Positions 14,131 through 27,589 of a DNA stretch of 64,000 nucleotides are shown in pieces; position 1 is the first letter of the stretch; every line of letters starts with the position of its first letter. Both the position numbers and the translations under genes were made by a program. The notes below the pieces were generated by a model that was given only the letters and a program-made list of their open reading frames with translations, was not told where the DNA came from and did not search any database. This DNA comes from Atriophallophorus winterbourni. Its lineage: Eukaryota > Platyhelminthes > Trematoda > Plagiorchiida > Microphallidae. The stretch spans positions 62,001-126,000 of the forward strand of contig JACCGJ010010759.1 of assembly GCA_013407085.1 (NCBI GenBank), in the 5' to 3' direction.

Positions 14131-16760
14131 TAGATTTGGACTGAAATATTAGGCATTGTTAGCTCTGATTGGTTCACGCATTGTCGACCGCAGATTTGTT
14201 AAAACGTTTAGTGTTTTTGGATCAAAATATTAGGCATTGTCGACTTTGATTGGTTAAAACATTGTCGATTTCAGATTGGTTAAAAACGTTCGTAGTTTCT
14301 TATCTGAAATATTGAGCATTGTCAGCTCTGAGTGGGTCAAACATTGTCGATTTCAGATTGGTTCAAAACGTTTTTAGTTTTTGGACTGAAATATCAAGCT
14401 TTTCAGCTCTGATTAGTACGAAGATTCTCGATCTAACATTGATCCAAAACCTTTGTAGTTTTCAGACTAAACTATTGAGCATTGTATGCTCTGATTAGTA
14501 CAAAGATTCTCGATCTAACATCGGTTCAAAACGTTTGTAGTTTTTAGTCTGAAATATTAAGGAATGTTAGCTCTGATTGTTTGAAACATTGTCGGTCTCA
14601 GATTGATCAATAATGTTTGCAGTTTTTGGACTCAAATATTAGGCACTGTAAGCTCTAATAGTGTTATACATTGTCGACCTCAGATAGGTTAAAACGTTTA
14701 GTGTTTTTGGACTGAAATATAAGCATTGTCAGTTTTGATGGTTTAAACATTGTCGATTTCTGATTGGTTAAATTCTTCGTAGTGTCTTACCTGAAATATT
14801 AGGCATTGTCAGCTCTGTTTGGTTCAAACATTGTCGATTTCAGATTGGGTCAAAACGTTTTTAGTTTTTGGACTGAAATATCAAGCATTGTCAGCTCTGA
14901 TTAGTACAAAGATTCTCGATCTAATTCTAGTTCAATACGTTTGTAGTATTTGGACTGAAATATTAGGCATTGTCTGCTTTGATTGATATAAACATTGTCG
15001 ATATCAGATTGGTTAAAAACGTTCGTAGTCTCTTACCTGCAATATTGAGCATTGTCAACTCTGATTGGTTCAAACATTGTCGATCTCAGATTGGTTCAGA
15101 ACGTTCTCAGTTCTTGGACTGAAATATCAAGCATTGTCAGCTGTGATTGGTACAAAGATTTCCGATCTAATTCTAGTTCAACACGTTTGTAGTTTTTGGA
15201 CTGAAATATTAGGCATTGTTAGCTCTGATTTGTTCAAAATTTTTCGATCTCAGATTTGTTCAAAACGTTTGTAGTTTTTAGACTGGAATATTAAGCATTG
15301 TCAGCTCTGATTGTTTTACACATTGTCGATCTCAGATTGGTTCAAAATGTTTGTAGTTTTTGGACGTAAATATCAGGCAGTGTAAGTTCTGATTGGTTTA
15401 AACATCGTCGACCTCATATTGGTTGAAAACGTTCAGTGTTTTCGGACTGAAATACTAAGCATTGTCATCTTTGATTGGTTTAGATATTTTCGATTTCAGA
15501 TTGGTTAAAAACGTTCGTAGTTTCTTACCTGAAATATTGAGCATTTTCAACTCTGATTGGGTCGAACATTGTCGATCTCAGATTGGTTCGGAACGTTTTG
15601 AGTTTTTGGACTGAAATATAACGCATTGTCAGCTCTGATTAATAAAAAGATTCTCGATCTAACATCGGTTCAAAACGTTTTCAGTTTTTCGTCTGAAATA
15701 TTAAGCATTGTTACCTCTGATTGTTCGAATCATTGTCGGTCTCAGATTGGTTAATAATGTGTGTTGTTTTTGGACTCAAATATTAGGCATTGTAAGCTCT
15801 AATAGTTTTGAACATTGTCGACCTCAGATGGGTTAAAACGTTTAGTGTTTTTGGACTGAAATATTAGGCATTGTCAGCGTTGATTGGTTTAAACATTGTC
15901 GATTTCAGATTGGTTAAATTCTTCGTAGTTTCTCACCTGAAATAGTGGCATTGTCAGCTCTGATTGATTCAAACATTGTCGATTTCAGATAGGGTCAAAA
16001 CGTTTTTAGTTTTTGGACTGAAATATCAAGCATTGTCAGCTCTGATTAGTACAAAGATTCTCGATCTAATTCTAGTTCAACACGTTTGTAGTATTTGGAC
16101 TGAAATATTAGGCATTGTCAGCTCTGATTGGTTCAAACATTGTCGATTTCAGATTGGTTCAAAACGTTTTTAGTTTTTGGACTGAAATATCAAGCATTGT
16201 CAGCTCTGATTTGTACGAAGATTCTCGATCTAACATCGGTTCAAAACGTTTGTAGTTTTTAGTCTGAAATATCAAGCATTGATAGCTCTGATTGTTTGAA
16301 ACATTGTCGGTCTCAGATTGGTTATTAATGTTGTAGTTTTTGGACTCAAATATTAGGCATTGTAAGCTCTATTAGGTTTAAACATTTTCGACCTCAGATG
16401 GGTTAAAACGTTTAGTGTTTTTGGACTGAAATATTAGGCATTATCAGTTTTGATTGTTTCGAAAATTGTCGATCTCAGATTGGTTAAAAACGTTTGTAGT
16501 TTTTTATTCGTAATATTGAGCATTGTCAGCTCTGATTGGTTCAAACCTTGTCGATCTCAGATTGGTTCATTACGTTTGTAGTTTTTAGACTGAAATATCA
16601 AGCTTTGTCAGCTGTGATTAGTACAACGATTCTGGATCTAACATTGGTTTGAATAGTTTTTAGTTTTTAGACTGAAATATTAAGCATTGTCAGCTCTGAT
16701 TGGTACACAGATTCTCGATCTAACATTGGTTAAACACGTTTGTGGTTTTGGACTGAAATA

Positions 16761-18701
16761 TCAATCTTGAAGTTGTCTCAGGGAGAAGATCATGTCAACG
16801 GTTGATCTTTCCTTGCGGAAGCCACATTGAGATTCGGTGTAAATTCTATCAGCTAAAACTTGCAGCCGGATCTGTAAGACTTTAGCAAACAATTTGCCTA
16901 CAACATTCAGAAGGGAGATTCCTCTGTAATTGTTGCAGTCGCCTCTGTCACCCTTATTCTTAAATAGCGTGATGATCTTTGTGTCTCGCATCTCTTGTGG
17001 GACACCCCCCTCCTGCCAGCACTGAAGAAGCAAATGGTGAAGAGGCTGTAATAATGCTGCTCTACCGCATTTGATGAGCTCAGGTGGAATTCCGTCGTCA
17101 CCAGGGGCCTTCCCATTCGCTAAGCGGTCGATTGCCTTATTGAGCTCATCAAGTGTAGGAGAGGTATCTATATATTCAATGGTCGGCAACGGTTCGACAT
17201 TTTCAAGTGCATGCGGTAGAACCGTACTGTCCCTAGAGTAGAGGGAGGAGAAGTGCTCTACCCATCTTTCCATCTGTTGAGTTTTGTCGACAATCGGCTT
17301 ACCAGATAAAGACTTAATGGGAGCCGTTTTAAGTTTGTTTGGGCCAATGGCTCTCTTGATCCCATCATACATACCGTGAAAATTGCCGGTATCCGCAGCT
17401 TTTTGGATATTGAGGCTAACTTCAGTCCAATAGTCGTTTGCACAACGCCTTGCAGTCTGTTGAACCTTATTTCTAGCTGCTCTTAGAAGACGTAAGTTTT
17501 CATCTGTTGGCATACCTTTGAACCTCAAGAATGCTGAGCGTTTCTCATCCAGCACAGCAGTCATCTCAGAAGCGTTTGCTTCGAACCAGTCGCTCGTTCG
17601 AGCTTTCTTCGGACCGAAAGTGGAAAGTGCGACTCGGCATATGCAGCTTTTTATCAATTCCCAGTTTTCTGAAGCAGATTCAAGTGGGGTTGTCTTGTTG
17701 AACTCGTCCGTGAAGGCTTTTGCGAATCTCACAGTTAGATTAGGTTCGCACATGCGAGTGACGTTTATCCTAGGCTTAGCAGACAATTTGGTGCGGTGAA
17801 ATCTCGTGTGGGGGAGCTTCAGTTTTGCACAGACCAGTGAATGATCAGTGTCGCAGTCTGCGCTTTGATATGATCTTGTGGGGATCACTCTTCCTATATT
17901 AGTACGCTTAACAAGAATAAGATCAAGCTGATGCCAATGCTTAGAGCGAGGATGCTTCCAAAAGACTTTATGCTGTGGTTTTGTTTGAAACAAGGTGTTA
18001 CTGACACAAAGATTGAACTGTGTGCACAATTCTAAAAGGCGTTGCCCATTTTCATTTGTTTTACCTACGCCGAACCTTCCGAGACAGTTTTGCCAAGACT
18101 CGTAATCTGCACCAACTCTGGCATTGAAATCACCCAATACCACTACACAGTTTTTCTGTGGTACGTTTTTCAGGACGGCTGTGAGGTTATGATAAAAAGC
18201 GTCTTCTTCAGCAGGCGTCGCAGAGAGCGTCGGTGCACAAACGTTGACCAACGTAATGGTACCAGTAATGCACCCCAGATTTAGAGTCCAAATCCGTTCG
18301 CTCCCGCTGCTGCTCGGTTCTGTTGCTTTTAATATGTCGTTTCGCACGGCAAACCCAACTCCATGCAGTCGAAGCTCATCGGAACCTCTTCCTTTCCAAA
18401 AGAATGTGTAATCACTTTCTGCTAGCTTACCAGTGTCTGGTAAGCGCGTCTCTTGTAGAGCAGCCACGTCGACATTCAGCCTCTTTAGCTCGTTGTTAAT
18501 CACGGCGGACTTTCTAACGCCTCTGATATTTGAGACGTCGTCGTGAAATCCTGGAAGCATGGACCGGACGTTCCAGGTTCCAAGTTTCAGAACTGACATT
18601 TGTTGTTTGGTATTTCGATTCGCTGGTGCGGAAAAATACAGTCTGCTTGTCGGTTGATTCCTAATCCCCATGCACTCAATGAGGATAGCAGACCGTGGCA
18701 A
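16761..18701 (-). pseudogene. LINE endonuclease/reverse transcriptase ORF, 3'-truncated
   Basis: An open frame of 646 codons. Residues 40-290 are an APE-type endonuclease with its catalytic set visible: GTWNVRS (N44), LQETR (E84), LGDFNARVG (D191, N193), LDLILV (D260) and DTDHSLV (D286, H287). This domain nicks target DNA for target-primed reverse transcription. After a linker, RT blocks begin with NGKAPGDDGIP (529-537), then NYRGISLL (591-598) and QCGFRKERST (625-634). The frame ends at residue 646, before the catalytic Asp of motif A and before the usual ADD motif. The stop TGA is supplied by satellite sequence at the junction. ATG at 18701 gives the longest frame. A second ATG at residue 35, just before the endonuclease, is an equally plausible start. 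No internal stop or frameshift is visible, so the copy looks young, but without the RT catalytic core it cannot be functional. Confidence 0.85.
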
Positions 18702-19038
18702 GAAGGCACCTTATTGACTGGGGGCTGCCCAGCTTAAGGCGGGCGGTAGCCGTCCAATGAGACCTGGAAGTCTCTCCCACCGTCGAAAGCAGCCCCAGGC
18801 GCTTAGCTCTACGCCAGTCGAGCCGTAGCTTTTAACTGGTATCTGCTGCTTCCCGTGTTATTTTCCGTAGAAGCGGAATGGAGTGTCCTCTCCATTTGTG
18901 CGTTGTGATGTACGCCAGGGCAGTTCAATATGAAGAACTAGCTGTTGCTCATGCAGCAAGTGCTCCCTCTCCACGACACCACTGGAACCAAAGGAACAGC
19001 TAGGCTGATACGTTTGGACAACGATGCCGTCGCAGGAG
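16762..19038 (-). mobile_element. RTE-like LINE (APE endonuclease/RT), 3'-truncated, inside satellite
   Basis: A 2.28-kb non-satellite insert. Read on the minus strand it has about 337 bp of untranslated leader (18702-19038) followed by one long endonuclease/reverse-transcriptase frame. The frame stops where satellite resumes, in the middle of the RT domain, so the rest of RT and the 3' end are missing. LINE copies are normally truncated at the 5' end, so this is the reverse of the usual pattern. Left satellite ends with GGACTGAAATATCAA and right satellite restarts near GCTATGATTGG. About 10-14 bp of a monomer are missing between them and no target-site duplication is visible. The clade call (RTE-like, the group often annotated as craniofacial development protein 2-like) rests on motif style and is less certain than the LINE call. 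Confidence 0.85.
18702..19038 (-). other. 5' leader of the RTE-like LINE
   Basis: Non-satellite, relatively GC-rich sequence between the endonuclease ORF start and the resumption of satellite. It lies upstream of the ORF in element sense and is probably the 5' untranslated region carrying any internal promoter. I see no convincing coding frame in it and no promoter motif I can defend. The outer edge is uncertain by a few bases because GGCTATGATTGG also occurs as a satellite variant. Confidence 0.6.
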
Positions 19039-20651
19039 CTGGCTATGATTGGTTTTAACATTGTCAATCTCAGATTGGTTCAAAACGTTTGTAGTTATTG
19101 GACTGAAATATGAGGCAATGTCAGCTCTGATTAGTACGAAGGACATCGATCTAACATTGGTTCAGAACGTTTGTAGTTTTTAGACTGAAATATTAGGCAT
19201 TGTCAGCTCTGATTGTTTTAATCATTGTCGATCTCAGATTGGTTCGAAATGTTTGTAGGTTTTGGACCTAAATATTTGGCATTTTCAGCTCTGATTGGTT
19301 TAAGCACTATCGAACACAGATTGGTTCATAACGTTAAGTGTTTTAGGACTGAAATATTAGGCATTGTCAGCTTTGATTGGTTTCAACATTGGTTGAAACG
19401 TTCGTAGTTGTTTACCTTAAATATTGAGCATTGTAAGCTCTGATTGGTTCAAACATTGTCGATAACAGATCTGTTAGAAAAGTTCGTAGTTTTCAGACTG
19501 AAATATTGAGCATTGTCAGGTCTGATTGGTTTGTAAATGTCGGTCTTAGATTGGTTCTAACGTTTGTATTTTTGGGACTGAAATATTGTGGTTGGTTCAA
19601 ATATTGTCGATTTCAGATTAGTTTTCAAACTGATAAATGAGGCATTGTCAACTATGATTTGTTTAAAACGTTTGTAGGTTTCAGACTGGAATGTGAAGAA
19701 TTGTCAGCTCTGATTGGTTCAATCCTTGTCTATCTTAGATGGGTTTAAAACGTTCGTAGTTTTTAGACTGAAATATTGGGCATTGTTAGCTCTGATTGGT
19801 TCAAACATTGTAAATCTCAGATTGATTCAAAACGTTTAAGGTTTTTGGACTGAAATAATAAGCCTTGTCAGGTCTGATAGGTCCAAAAATTATCGATCTC
19901 ACATTGGTTGAAAACGTTTGTGGTTTTGGGACTGGAATACTAAGCATTGTCAGCTGTGATTGGTTCAAGAATTGTCGATCTCAGATTGGTTCGAAATGTT
20001 TGTAGTTTTTGGACTGAAATATCAGGCATTGTCAGCTCTGATTGGTTCAAACATTGTCGATCTCGAATTTGTTAAAACGTTGGTAGTTGTTAGACTAAAA
20101 ATGAAGTTTTGTCAGCTCTCATTAGATTAAACATTGTAGATCTGAGATTGGTTAGAAACCTTCGTAATTTTTAACCTGAACTATTGAGCATTGTCAGCTC
20201 TGATTAGTACAAAGATACTCGATATATCATTGGTTCGGAACGTTTTTTAGTTTTTAGACTGAAATATTAACCATTGTCAGCTCTGATTATTACAAAAATT
20301 CTCGATCTCTCATTGGTTGAAAACGTTTGTAGTTTTAAGACTGAAATATTGAGCATTGCCAGCTCGGGTTGTTTTATTCTTTATCATTCCCAGATTTGTT
20401 CAAAACGTTTGCAGTTTTTCGACTGGAATATCAGGCATTGTCAGCTCTGATTTGTTCAAAGATTATCGATCTAACATTGGTTCACAATTTTGTAGTTTTT
20501 AGACTGAATTATTAAGCATTATCAGCTCTGAGTAGTACAAAGATTCTCGATCTAACATTGGTTCACAACGTTTGTTGTTTTTAGACTGAAATAATAAGCA
20601 TTGTCAGGTATGATTGAAACAAACATTGTAGATCACAGATTGGTTCATAGT
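19039..20651 (+). repeat. Satellite between the two LINE copies
   Basis: About 20 monomers in the same orientation as the rest. AGTACAAAGATTCTCGAT-type monomers are still present (for example near 20537), as in block 1. The last recognisable monomer ends with GATTGGTTCATAG near 20651, where the CR1-like 3' end begins. Confidence 0.9.
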
Positions 20652-21990
20652 GATTCAAATTGATCTAAAGTTGTAATGGTTTAAAAATCATTTAACTTAA
20701 CAATAACCTTAGGAAGGAGTTATGAGGTATATACAATAAAAAAAGAACAGGAAAACGCATGTAGTGTTAATCGTATCAAAGTATGGGTTGTCTCTCAAGT
20801 TATTGTCCAAATTAGCTCTAAAAATGGCCAGGTTGGCTGAGTGTGTAACGGTGGATGGGAGGGTGATACATGTGAAACTTACACATACAGCAAACGAATA
20901 TCTTCTAGAGTTCAGTCTTGAAGAGAGAATAAGCACTGAGAGTTCATGCTCTCAACTGGCACGGGGTGGCGAGCGTGTGAAAAGTTTGGACAAGGTATGG
21001 TTAGGGACGTGCATAATATTGTACATCAGTATGAGGTCAGCTCTTAGGCGAGGACAGCGAAAGTCGAAAAGATTGAGACTCCTCAAACAATCTTCATATG
21101 GTTACGCAGCTAGTCCGGGTACAAGTTTTGTGGTTCGGTGGTTAATACGCTGCAGAAGATTTATGTCTTTCTGAATCCAGGGTGACCAAGCCTGAACAGC
21201 CTACTCCATCGCTAGTCTTAGATAGGTGTTTATGATACGGGGCACCGACTGATTGGAGAATCTGCCGGAAATTTGTCTTAATAACGCCAATAATTGTGAC
21301 GCCTTTTTGTTAGCCGCTTTGCACAAGAGTCAAGTCTTCAGACTTAAACTGGTCGGACTACCCAAATCCTTCTTTTCAGTGGTCCAGACGAGTTGGTGGG
21401 ACCCAAGAGTGTATTTGTAATTAACAGTCTTTTCAATGTTTAACACCTCGCACTTCAAGAAGTTGAATGGTAGTTTGTTTCTCAAAGACGAATCGTGCAA
21501 TGTGTTAAGATCTTTCTGCAAAGTTTCACAGTCATCATTTATACTTATGCTTCTTCAAAGCTTCATATCGTCTGCAAATAACATAATCCTAAATTTAACA
21601 CGCTCGAGAATGTCCTTTGCGTGGATCAAAAACCAAATCGGTCCGAAGACCGAACCCTGGGGCACTCCGCTCATAATTCTGAATGGTTTCGATAAGGCGC
21701 CGTCAACTCTGACTTAAACACTCCTGTCGCGTTAATAGTTTTCTAGCCAAGCAAGACGTTTTCTTGTCATCCCGTGCAATTCAAGTTTCTGGATTAAAAA
21801 AAAATTGATTGGCGCGTTCAAAAGCCTTTGACATGTCTTAAAAGTTTGCGTGGATGGAGTAACCATTGTCCACTCAGTCCAGTCGTTTGAGGTGAGCATG
21901 AGGTTAGATAGACATGAGTGATATTTCCTGAAACCTTGCTGTTCAGTCGCAAGCAGTCTATTGTTTTCGAGGTGATAGGTGATCTTTCCA
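20652..21990 (-). pseudogene. Decayed, 5'-truncated CR1-like LINE reverse transcriptase
   Basis: Read on the minus strand, pieces of one RT ORF appear in the expected order but in shifting frames with several stops. HLENNRLLATEQQGFRK lies near 21930-21980, then motif A DMSKAFERAN (21810-21838), then SGVPQGSVFGP (about 21641-21675), the catalytic block MLFADDMKL (about 21561-21587), KYTLGSH...TEKKDLG (about 21368-21425), AVQAWSPWIQKDINLL with LRADLILMYNI further on, and a C-terminal piece RRYSFAVCV...FRANLDNNLRDN (within 20709-20936). This order matches CR1/jockey-type RT through to its C-terminal tail. A run of A at about 21796-21804 coincides with one frameshift. The 5' part (endonuclease) is missing, as is normal for LINE copies. 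About 20652-20708 is probably 3' UTR. Satellite resumes near 21990. Confidence 0.85.
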
Positions 21991-24900
21991 AAACTATTGC
22001 AGTTATTCGACTGAAATATTTAGCATTGTCATATCTGATTTGTTCAAACATTGTCGATCTCATATTGTTCAAAACATTTGTAGGTTTTGAAATGAAATAT
22101 TAGGCATTGTCAGCTCTCATTGTTTCAAACCTTGTCGATTCGAAATTATTTCAAAACGATTGTAGTTTTTGAACTAAAATATTAAACATTGCCATTCCTG
22201 ATTGGTTCAAAATGTTTGTAGTTTTGGGACTGAAATGACAAGCATTGTCAGCTCTGATTGGTTCAAAAAATGTCCATCTCAAATTTGTTCAAAACTTTTG
22301 CAGTTTTTCGAATAAAATATTGAGCATTGTCAGGTCTGATTGATTTAAACATTGTCGAACTCAGATTGATTTGAAACGTTCGTAGTTTTCGGACTGAAAT
22401 AATGAACATTGTCAGTTCTGATTGGTTTGAACATTGTCCATCTCAAATTAGTTTAAAACGTTTATAGTTTTCCAACTAAAATATTGAGCAATGTCAGCTC
22501 TGATTGGTTCGAACATTGTCTATCTCAGATTGCTTCAAAGCGTTTGTAGTATTTGGACTGAAAGATTTAGCATTGTCAGCTGTGATTTCTTTAAACATTA
22601 TAGATCCCAGATTGGTTCGAAACGTTTGTGTTTCTATACCAAAATATTAAGCATTTTTAGCTCTGATTTGTTCAAACATTTTCGATCTCAAATTGATTCA
22701 AAACGTTTGTAGTTTTTGGACTCAAATATCGAGCATATTCAGCTCTGATTTGTTTATGTATTGCCGATCTCACATTGGTTTAAAATGTTTGTCGTTTCTA
22801 GACTGATAGATTAAGCATTGTCAGGTTTGATTGGCTTAAGCATTGTCGATCTCAGATTGATTTGAAACGTTTGTAGTTTTGGACTGAAATGATGAGCATT
22901 GTCAGTCATGATTGGCTTAAACATTGTTCATCTCAGATTAGTTCAAAATGTTCAAAGTGTTTCGATGAATTATGAAGCAATTTCAGCTCTGATTAGTTCG
23001 AACATTGTCTATCTCAGATTAGTTCGAAACGTTTGTGGTTTTTTGACTGAAATATCAAGCATTATCAGCTCTGATTGGTTCAAACAGTGTCGATTTCAGA
23101 TTAGTTTCAATCATTCGTAATTTTTGAACTTCATTTTCAAGTAATTTTGGCTTTGATCGGTTCATATATTGTCGATCATATATTGGTTCAAACGATTTGT
23201 AGATTTTTGACTGGAATACTAAGTATTGCCAGCTTTTATTGGTTCAAACATTGTCGTTCTCAGATTGGTTCCAATTAATTGTAATTTTTAGACTGAAATA
23301 TTAGCATTGTCAGCTCTGATTGGTTTATATATTGTCGATCTCAGATTGGTTTAAAATGTTTGTGGTTTTTAGACAGAGATAATAAGCATTGTCTTGTGTG
23401 ATTGGTTTAATTATTGTCGATTTTAGATTGATTTAAAACGTTCGTAGTTTTTAGGCTGAAATAATGAGCATTGTCAGCTCTAATTGGTTTAAAAATTGTC
23501 CATCTCACATTCGTTCAAAACGTTTATAGTTTTCCGATTGAAATATTAATCAATGTCACCTATGATTGGTTCGAACATTGTCTACCTCAGATTGATTCAA
23601 AACGTTTGTAGTTTTCAGACTGAAATATTTAGCATTGTCAGCTCTGATTAATTCAAACATTTTCGACCTCAGATTAGTTTAAAACCTTCGTAGTTTCTAG
23701 ACTGAAATATTGAGCATTGTCAGCTCTGATTAGTTCACTCATTGTCGATCTCAGATTGGTCCAAGTCGTTTGTAATTTCCGGACTGAAATATCAAGCATT
23801 ACCAGCTCTGATTGTGTCGAACATTGTTGACCTCAAATTGGTTTAGCACATTTGGAGTGTTTAAAGTAAAAGGCATTGTCAACTCTGATTGGTTCAAACA
23901 TTGCGATCTCAGATTGGTTCAAGACGTTCGTTTTTTCTCGGACTGAAATATTAAGCAATGTCAGATCTGATTGTTTCAAACATTGTCAATCTCAGTTTAG
24001 TTTAAAACGTTTGTAGTTTTTATACTCAAATATCGAGCATTTGTAGCTCTGATTTGTTCAGAACGTTCGTAAATGTTGAACTGACATATTGAGAATTGCC
24101 AGCTCTGATTTGTTTAAACATTGTCGATCTCAAATTAATGAAAACATTTTGTAGTTTTAGATCAAAATATCAAGCATTGTCAGCTCTGATTGGTTCACAC
24201 ATTGCGATTTCAAATTGTTCCAAAACGTTTGTAGTTTGTGGACTGAAATATCAAGCATTGTCAGCTCTGATCGGTTCAAACATTGTCGATCTCAAATTGG
24301 TTCAAAACGTTTGTAGTTTGTGGACTGAAATATCGAGCATTTCCAGCTCTGATTGGTTCAAACATTGTCGTTCTCAGATTGATTCCGATCGCTCGTAATT
24401 TTTGGACTGAAATAATGGGCATTGCCAGATTCCATTGATTCAAACATTGTAGATCTCAGATTGATCCTAAACGTTTGTAGTTTTTGAGTTCAAATATTGA
24501 GCAAAGTCAGCTCTCACTGGTTTATATATTGCCAATCTCAAGTTGATTTAAAACGTTTGTGGTTTTTAGACTGAGAGATTAAGCATTGTAAGGTCTGATT
24601 GATTTAAACATTGTCGATCTCAGATTGATATAAAACGTTCGTAGTTTTTGGACTGAAATGATGAACATTGTCAGCTCTAATTGATTCGAAAATAGTCAAT
24701 CTCAGATTATTTTAAAACGGTTATAGTTTTCTGACTAAAATATTGAGCAATGTCAGATCTGATTGGTTCGAACATTGTCTATTCCAGATTGGTTCAGAAC
24801 GTTTGTAGTTTTAACAATGAAATATTGAGCATTACCAGCTCTGATTCGTTCGAATATTTTCGACCTCAAATTGGTTTGAAACATTTGTAGTTTTAGACTG

Positions 24901-27589
24901 AAATAGTAGGCTTTGTAAGCTCTGATTGGTTAAAATATTGTCGATCTCAGATTGGTTCAAGACGTTTGTAATTTTCTGAGTGAAATAATGAGCATTGTCA
25001 GCTTAGATTGGTTCAAAGATTGTCGATCTGATATTGGTTCAAAACGTTTGAAGTTTGTGGACTGAAATATCAAGCATTGTAAGCTCTTCTTGGTTCGAAC
25101 ATTGTCGTTCTCAGATTGGTTACAATCGTCCGTAATTTTTGGACTGAATTTTTAAGCAATGTCGGCTTTGATCCGTTCAAACATTGTCGATCTCAAATTA
25201 GTTCAAAACGTTTGTAGTTTGTGGACTGGAATATCAAGCCTTGTCAGTTTTGATTGGTTCAAACCTTGTCGTTCTCAAATTGATTCGAATTGTTCGTAAT
25301 TTTTCGACTGAAGTATTAAGCGTTGTCAGCTTTCATTGGTTCAAACATTGTCGATCTCAGATTGATTCAAAACTTTTTTGAAGTTTCTGGACTCAAATAT
25401 CGAGCATTGTCAGCACTGATTTGTTTATGTATTGCCAATCTCATATTGGTTTAAAATGTTTGTGGTTTTCAGACTGATAGATTAAGCATTGTCAGGTCTG
25501 ATTGGTTTAAACATTGTCGATCTCAGATTGATTCAAAACGTTCGTAGTTTTGGACTGAAATAATGAGCATTGTCAGGCGTGATTGGCCTATACATTGTCC
25601 ATCTCGGATTAGTTTGAAATGTTTAAAGTTTCCCGACTGAAATATTAAGCAATGTCAGCTCGAATTGATTCAAACATTGTCTATCTCAAATTGGTTGAAA
25701 ACGTTTGTAGTTTTTGGACTGAAACATTAAGCATTGTCAGCTGTGATTGGTTCAAAATGTTTGTAGTTTTGACATTGAAATATTAAACATTGTCAGCACT
25801 GATTAGTTCAAACAATGTCCATCTCAGATGAGTTCGAAAAGTTTGTAGTTTTTCGACTGAAATATCAAGCATTGTTAGCTCTGATTGGTTCAATCAATGT
25901 TGATCTCGGATTGGTTACAAACGATTGTAATTTTGAACTAAGATATTGAGCATTTTCAGCTGTGATTGGTTTGAACATTGTTGATCTCAGATTGCATCAA
26001 TTCGTTTGTAGTTTTTCGACTAAGATATTAAGGATTAACAGCTCTGATTGGTTCAAACATCATCGACCTCAGATTGGTTCAAAACGTTTGTAGTTTTTGA
26101 ACTGAAATATTGGGCATTGTCACCTCTGATTTGTTCAAACATTGTCGATCTCAGATTGATGTAGAACGTTTGTATTTAGTGGATTGAAATAATGAGCATT
26201 GTCAGCTCTGATTGGTTCGAACATTGTCGATATCAGATTGGTTTGAAACTTCTGTGGTTTTCGGACTGAATTATTGAACATTGTCAGCTTTGATTGATCA
26301 AACATTGTCGATTTCAGATTGGTTTGAAACGTTTGCAGTTCTTGGACTGAAATACTATGTAATGTCAGCTCTAATTTGTCTAAACATTGTCGATCTCAGA
26401 TTGGTTCCAAGCGTTTGTAGTTGCGGACATAGATAACAAGCATTTTCAGCTGTGATTGGTTCAAACATTATCGATCTCAGATTGGTTCAAAACGTTTGTA
26501 GTCTTCAGACTGAAATATAAAGCGTTGTCAGCTCTTATTGGTTCGATCATTTTCGATCTCATATAGGTTCAACACGTTTGTCGTTTTTGTACTGAAATAT
26601 TGGGCAATGTCAGCTCTGATTGGTTCAAATATTGTCGATCTCAAATTGAATCGAAACGTTTGTAGTTTTCACACTGGAATATCAAGCATTGTCAGCTGTG
26701 ACTGGTTCAAATATTATTGATCTCAGATTCGTTCAAAACGTTTGAAGTTTTTGGACTGAAATATTAAGCATTGTCAGCTCTGATTGATTTAAAATTTATC
26801 TGTCTCAAATTGGTTCAAAAGATTTGTAGTTTGTGGACTAAAATAATAAGCTTTGTCAGCTCTGATTGGTTCAAACGTTTGACATTTTTGGACTGAAATA
26901 TTGAGCATTGGCAGCTCTGATTGGTTCAAACATTGTCGATCTCATATTGGTTCAAAACGTTTGTAATTTGTGGGTTGAAATAAGAAGCATTGTCACCTCT
27001 GATTGTTTGAAACTTTGTCGACCTCAGACTGGTTCAAAACGTTTGTAGTTTTTGGACTGAAATATTGGCATTTCCAGCTCTGATTTAGTTCAAACATTGT
27101 CGATTTCAGATTGGTTTGGAACGTTTGCAGTTCGTGGACTCAAATACTCAGTAATTTCAGCTCTATTTTGTTTGAACATTGATTGGTTTAAACGTTATCG
27201 GTTCCAGATTGGTTCAAAACGTTCGTAGTTTTTAGACTGAAATATTGAGCATTGGCAGCTCTGATTAGTTCAAACATTGTCGATCTCATATTGGTTTAAA
27301 ACGTTTGTAGTCTTGAACTAAGATATTAAGCATTTCAGCTGTGATTGGGTCAAACATTGTCTATCTCAGAGTGGTTGAAATCGTTTGTAGTTTTTGGACT
27401 CAAATATTGAGCATTGTCAACTCTGATTGGTTCAATCATTATCGATTTCAGATTCGCTCTAAACGTTTGTAGTTATTGGGCTATAATAATAAGCATGGTC
27501 AGCTCTGATTGGTTTAAACATTGTCGATCTCAGATTGGTTCAAAACGTTCGTAGTTTTTAGACTGAAATATTAGGCATTGTTAGCTCTG

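Larger units (their letters stand above)
1..16760 (+). repeat. Satellite block 1 (82-bp monomers, two mixed types)
   Basis: Continuous head-to-tail array of about 81-82 bp monomers, recognisable by GCATTGTCAGCTCTGATTGG at the start and GACTGAAATATT near the end of each unit. Successive GCATTG starts at 7 and 88 give the period. Two monomer types alternate. One has GATTGGTTCAAACATTGTCG in the first half. The other has AGTACAAAGATTCTCGAT followed by (A/T)ACATTGGTT. No unique sequence longer than a monomer is visible before 16761. Many 60-100 codon open frames occur but follow the monomer consensus, so I do not call genes. Length divided by 82 gives about 204 monomers. The block stops abruptly at a LINE insertion. 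Confidence 0.95.

Noticed and set aside
829..16173. Many 60-98 codon plus-strand frames in satellite block 1
   Set aside because: They are translations of the monomer consensus in rotating phases. They start and stop at the same monomer positions and share no start context, so they are by-products of a stop-poor repeat.
20764..21174. 136-codon plus-strand frame
   Set aside because: It is antisense to the C-terminal region of the CR1-like RT, whose homologous blocks read on the minus strand.
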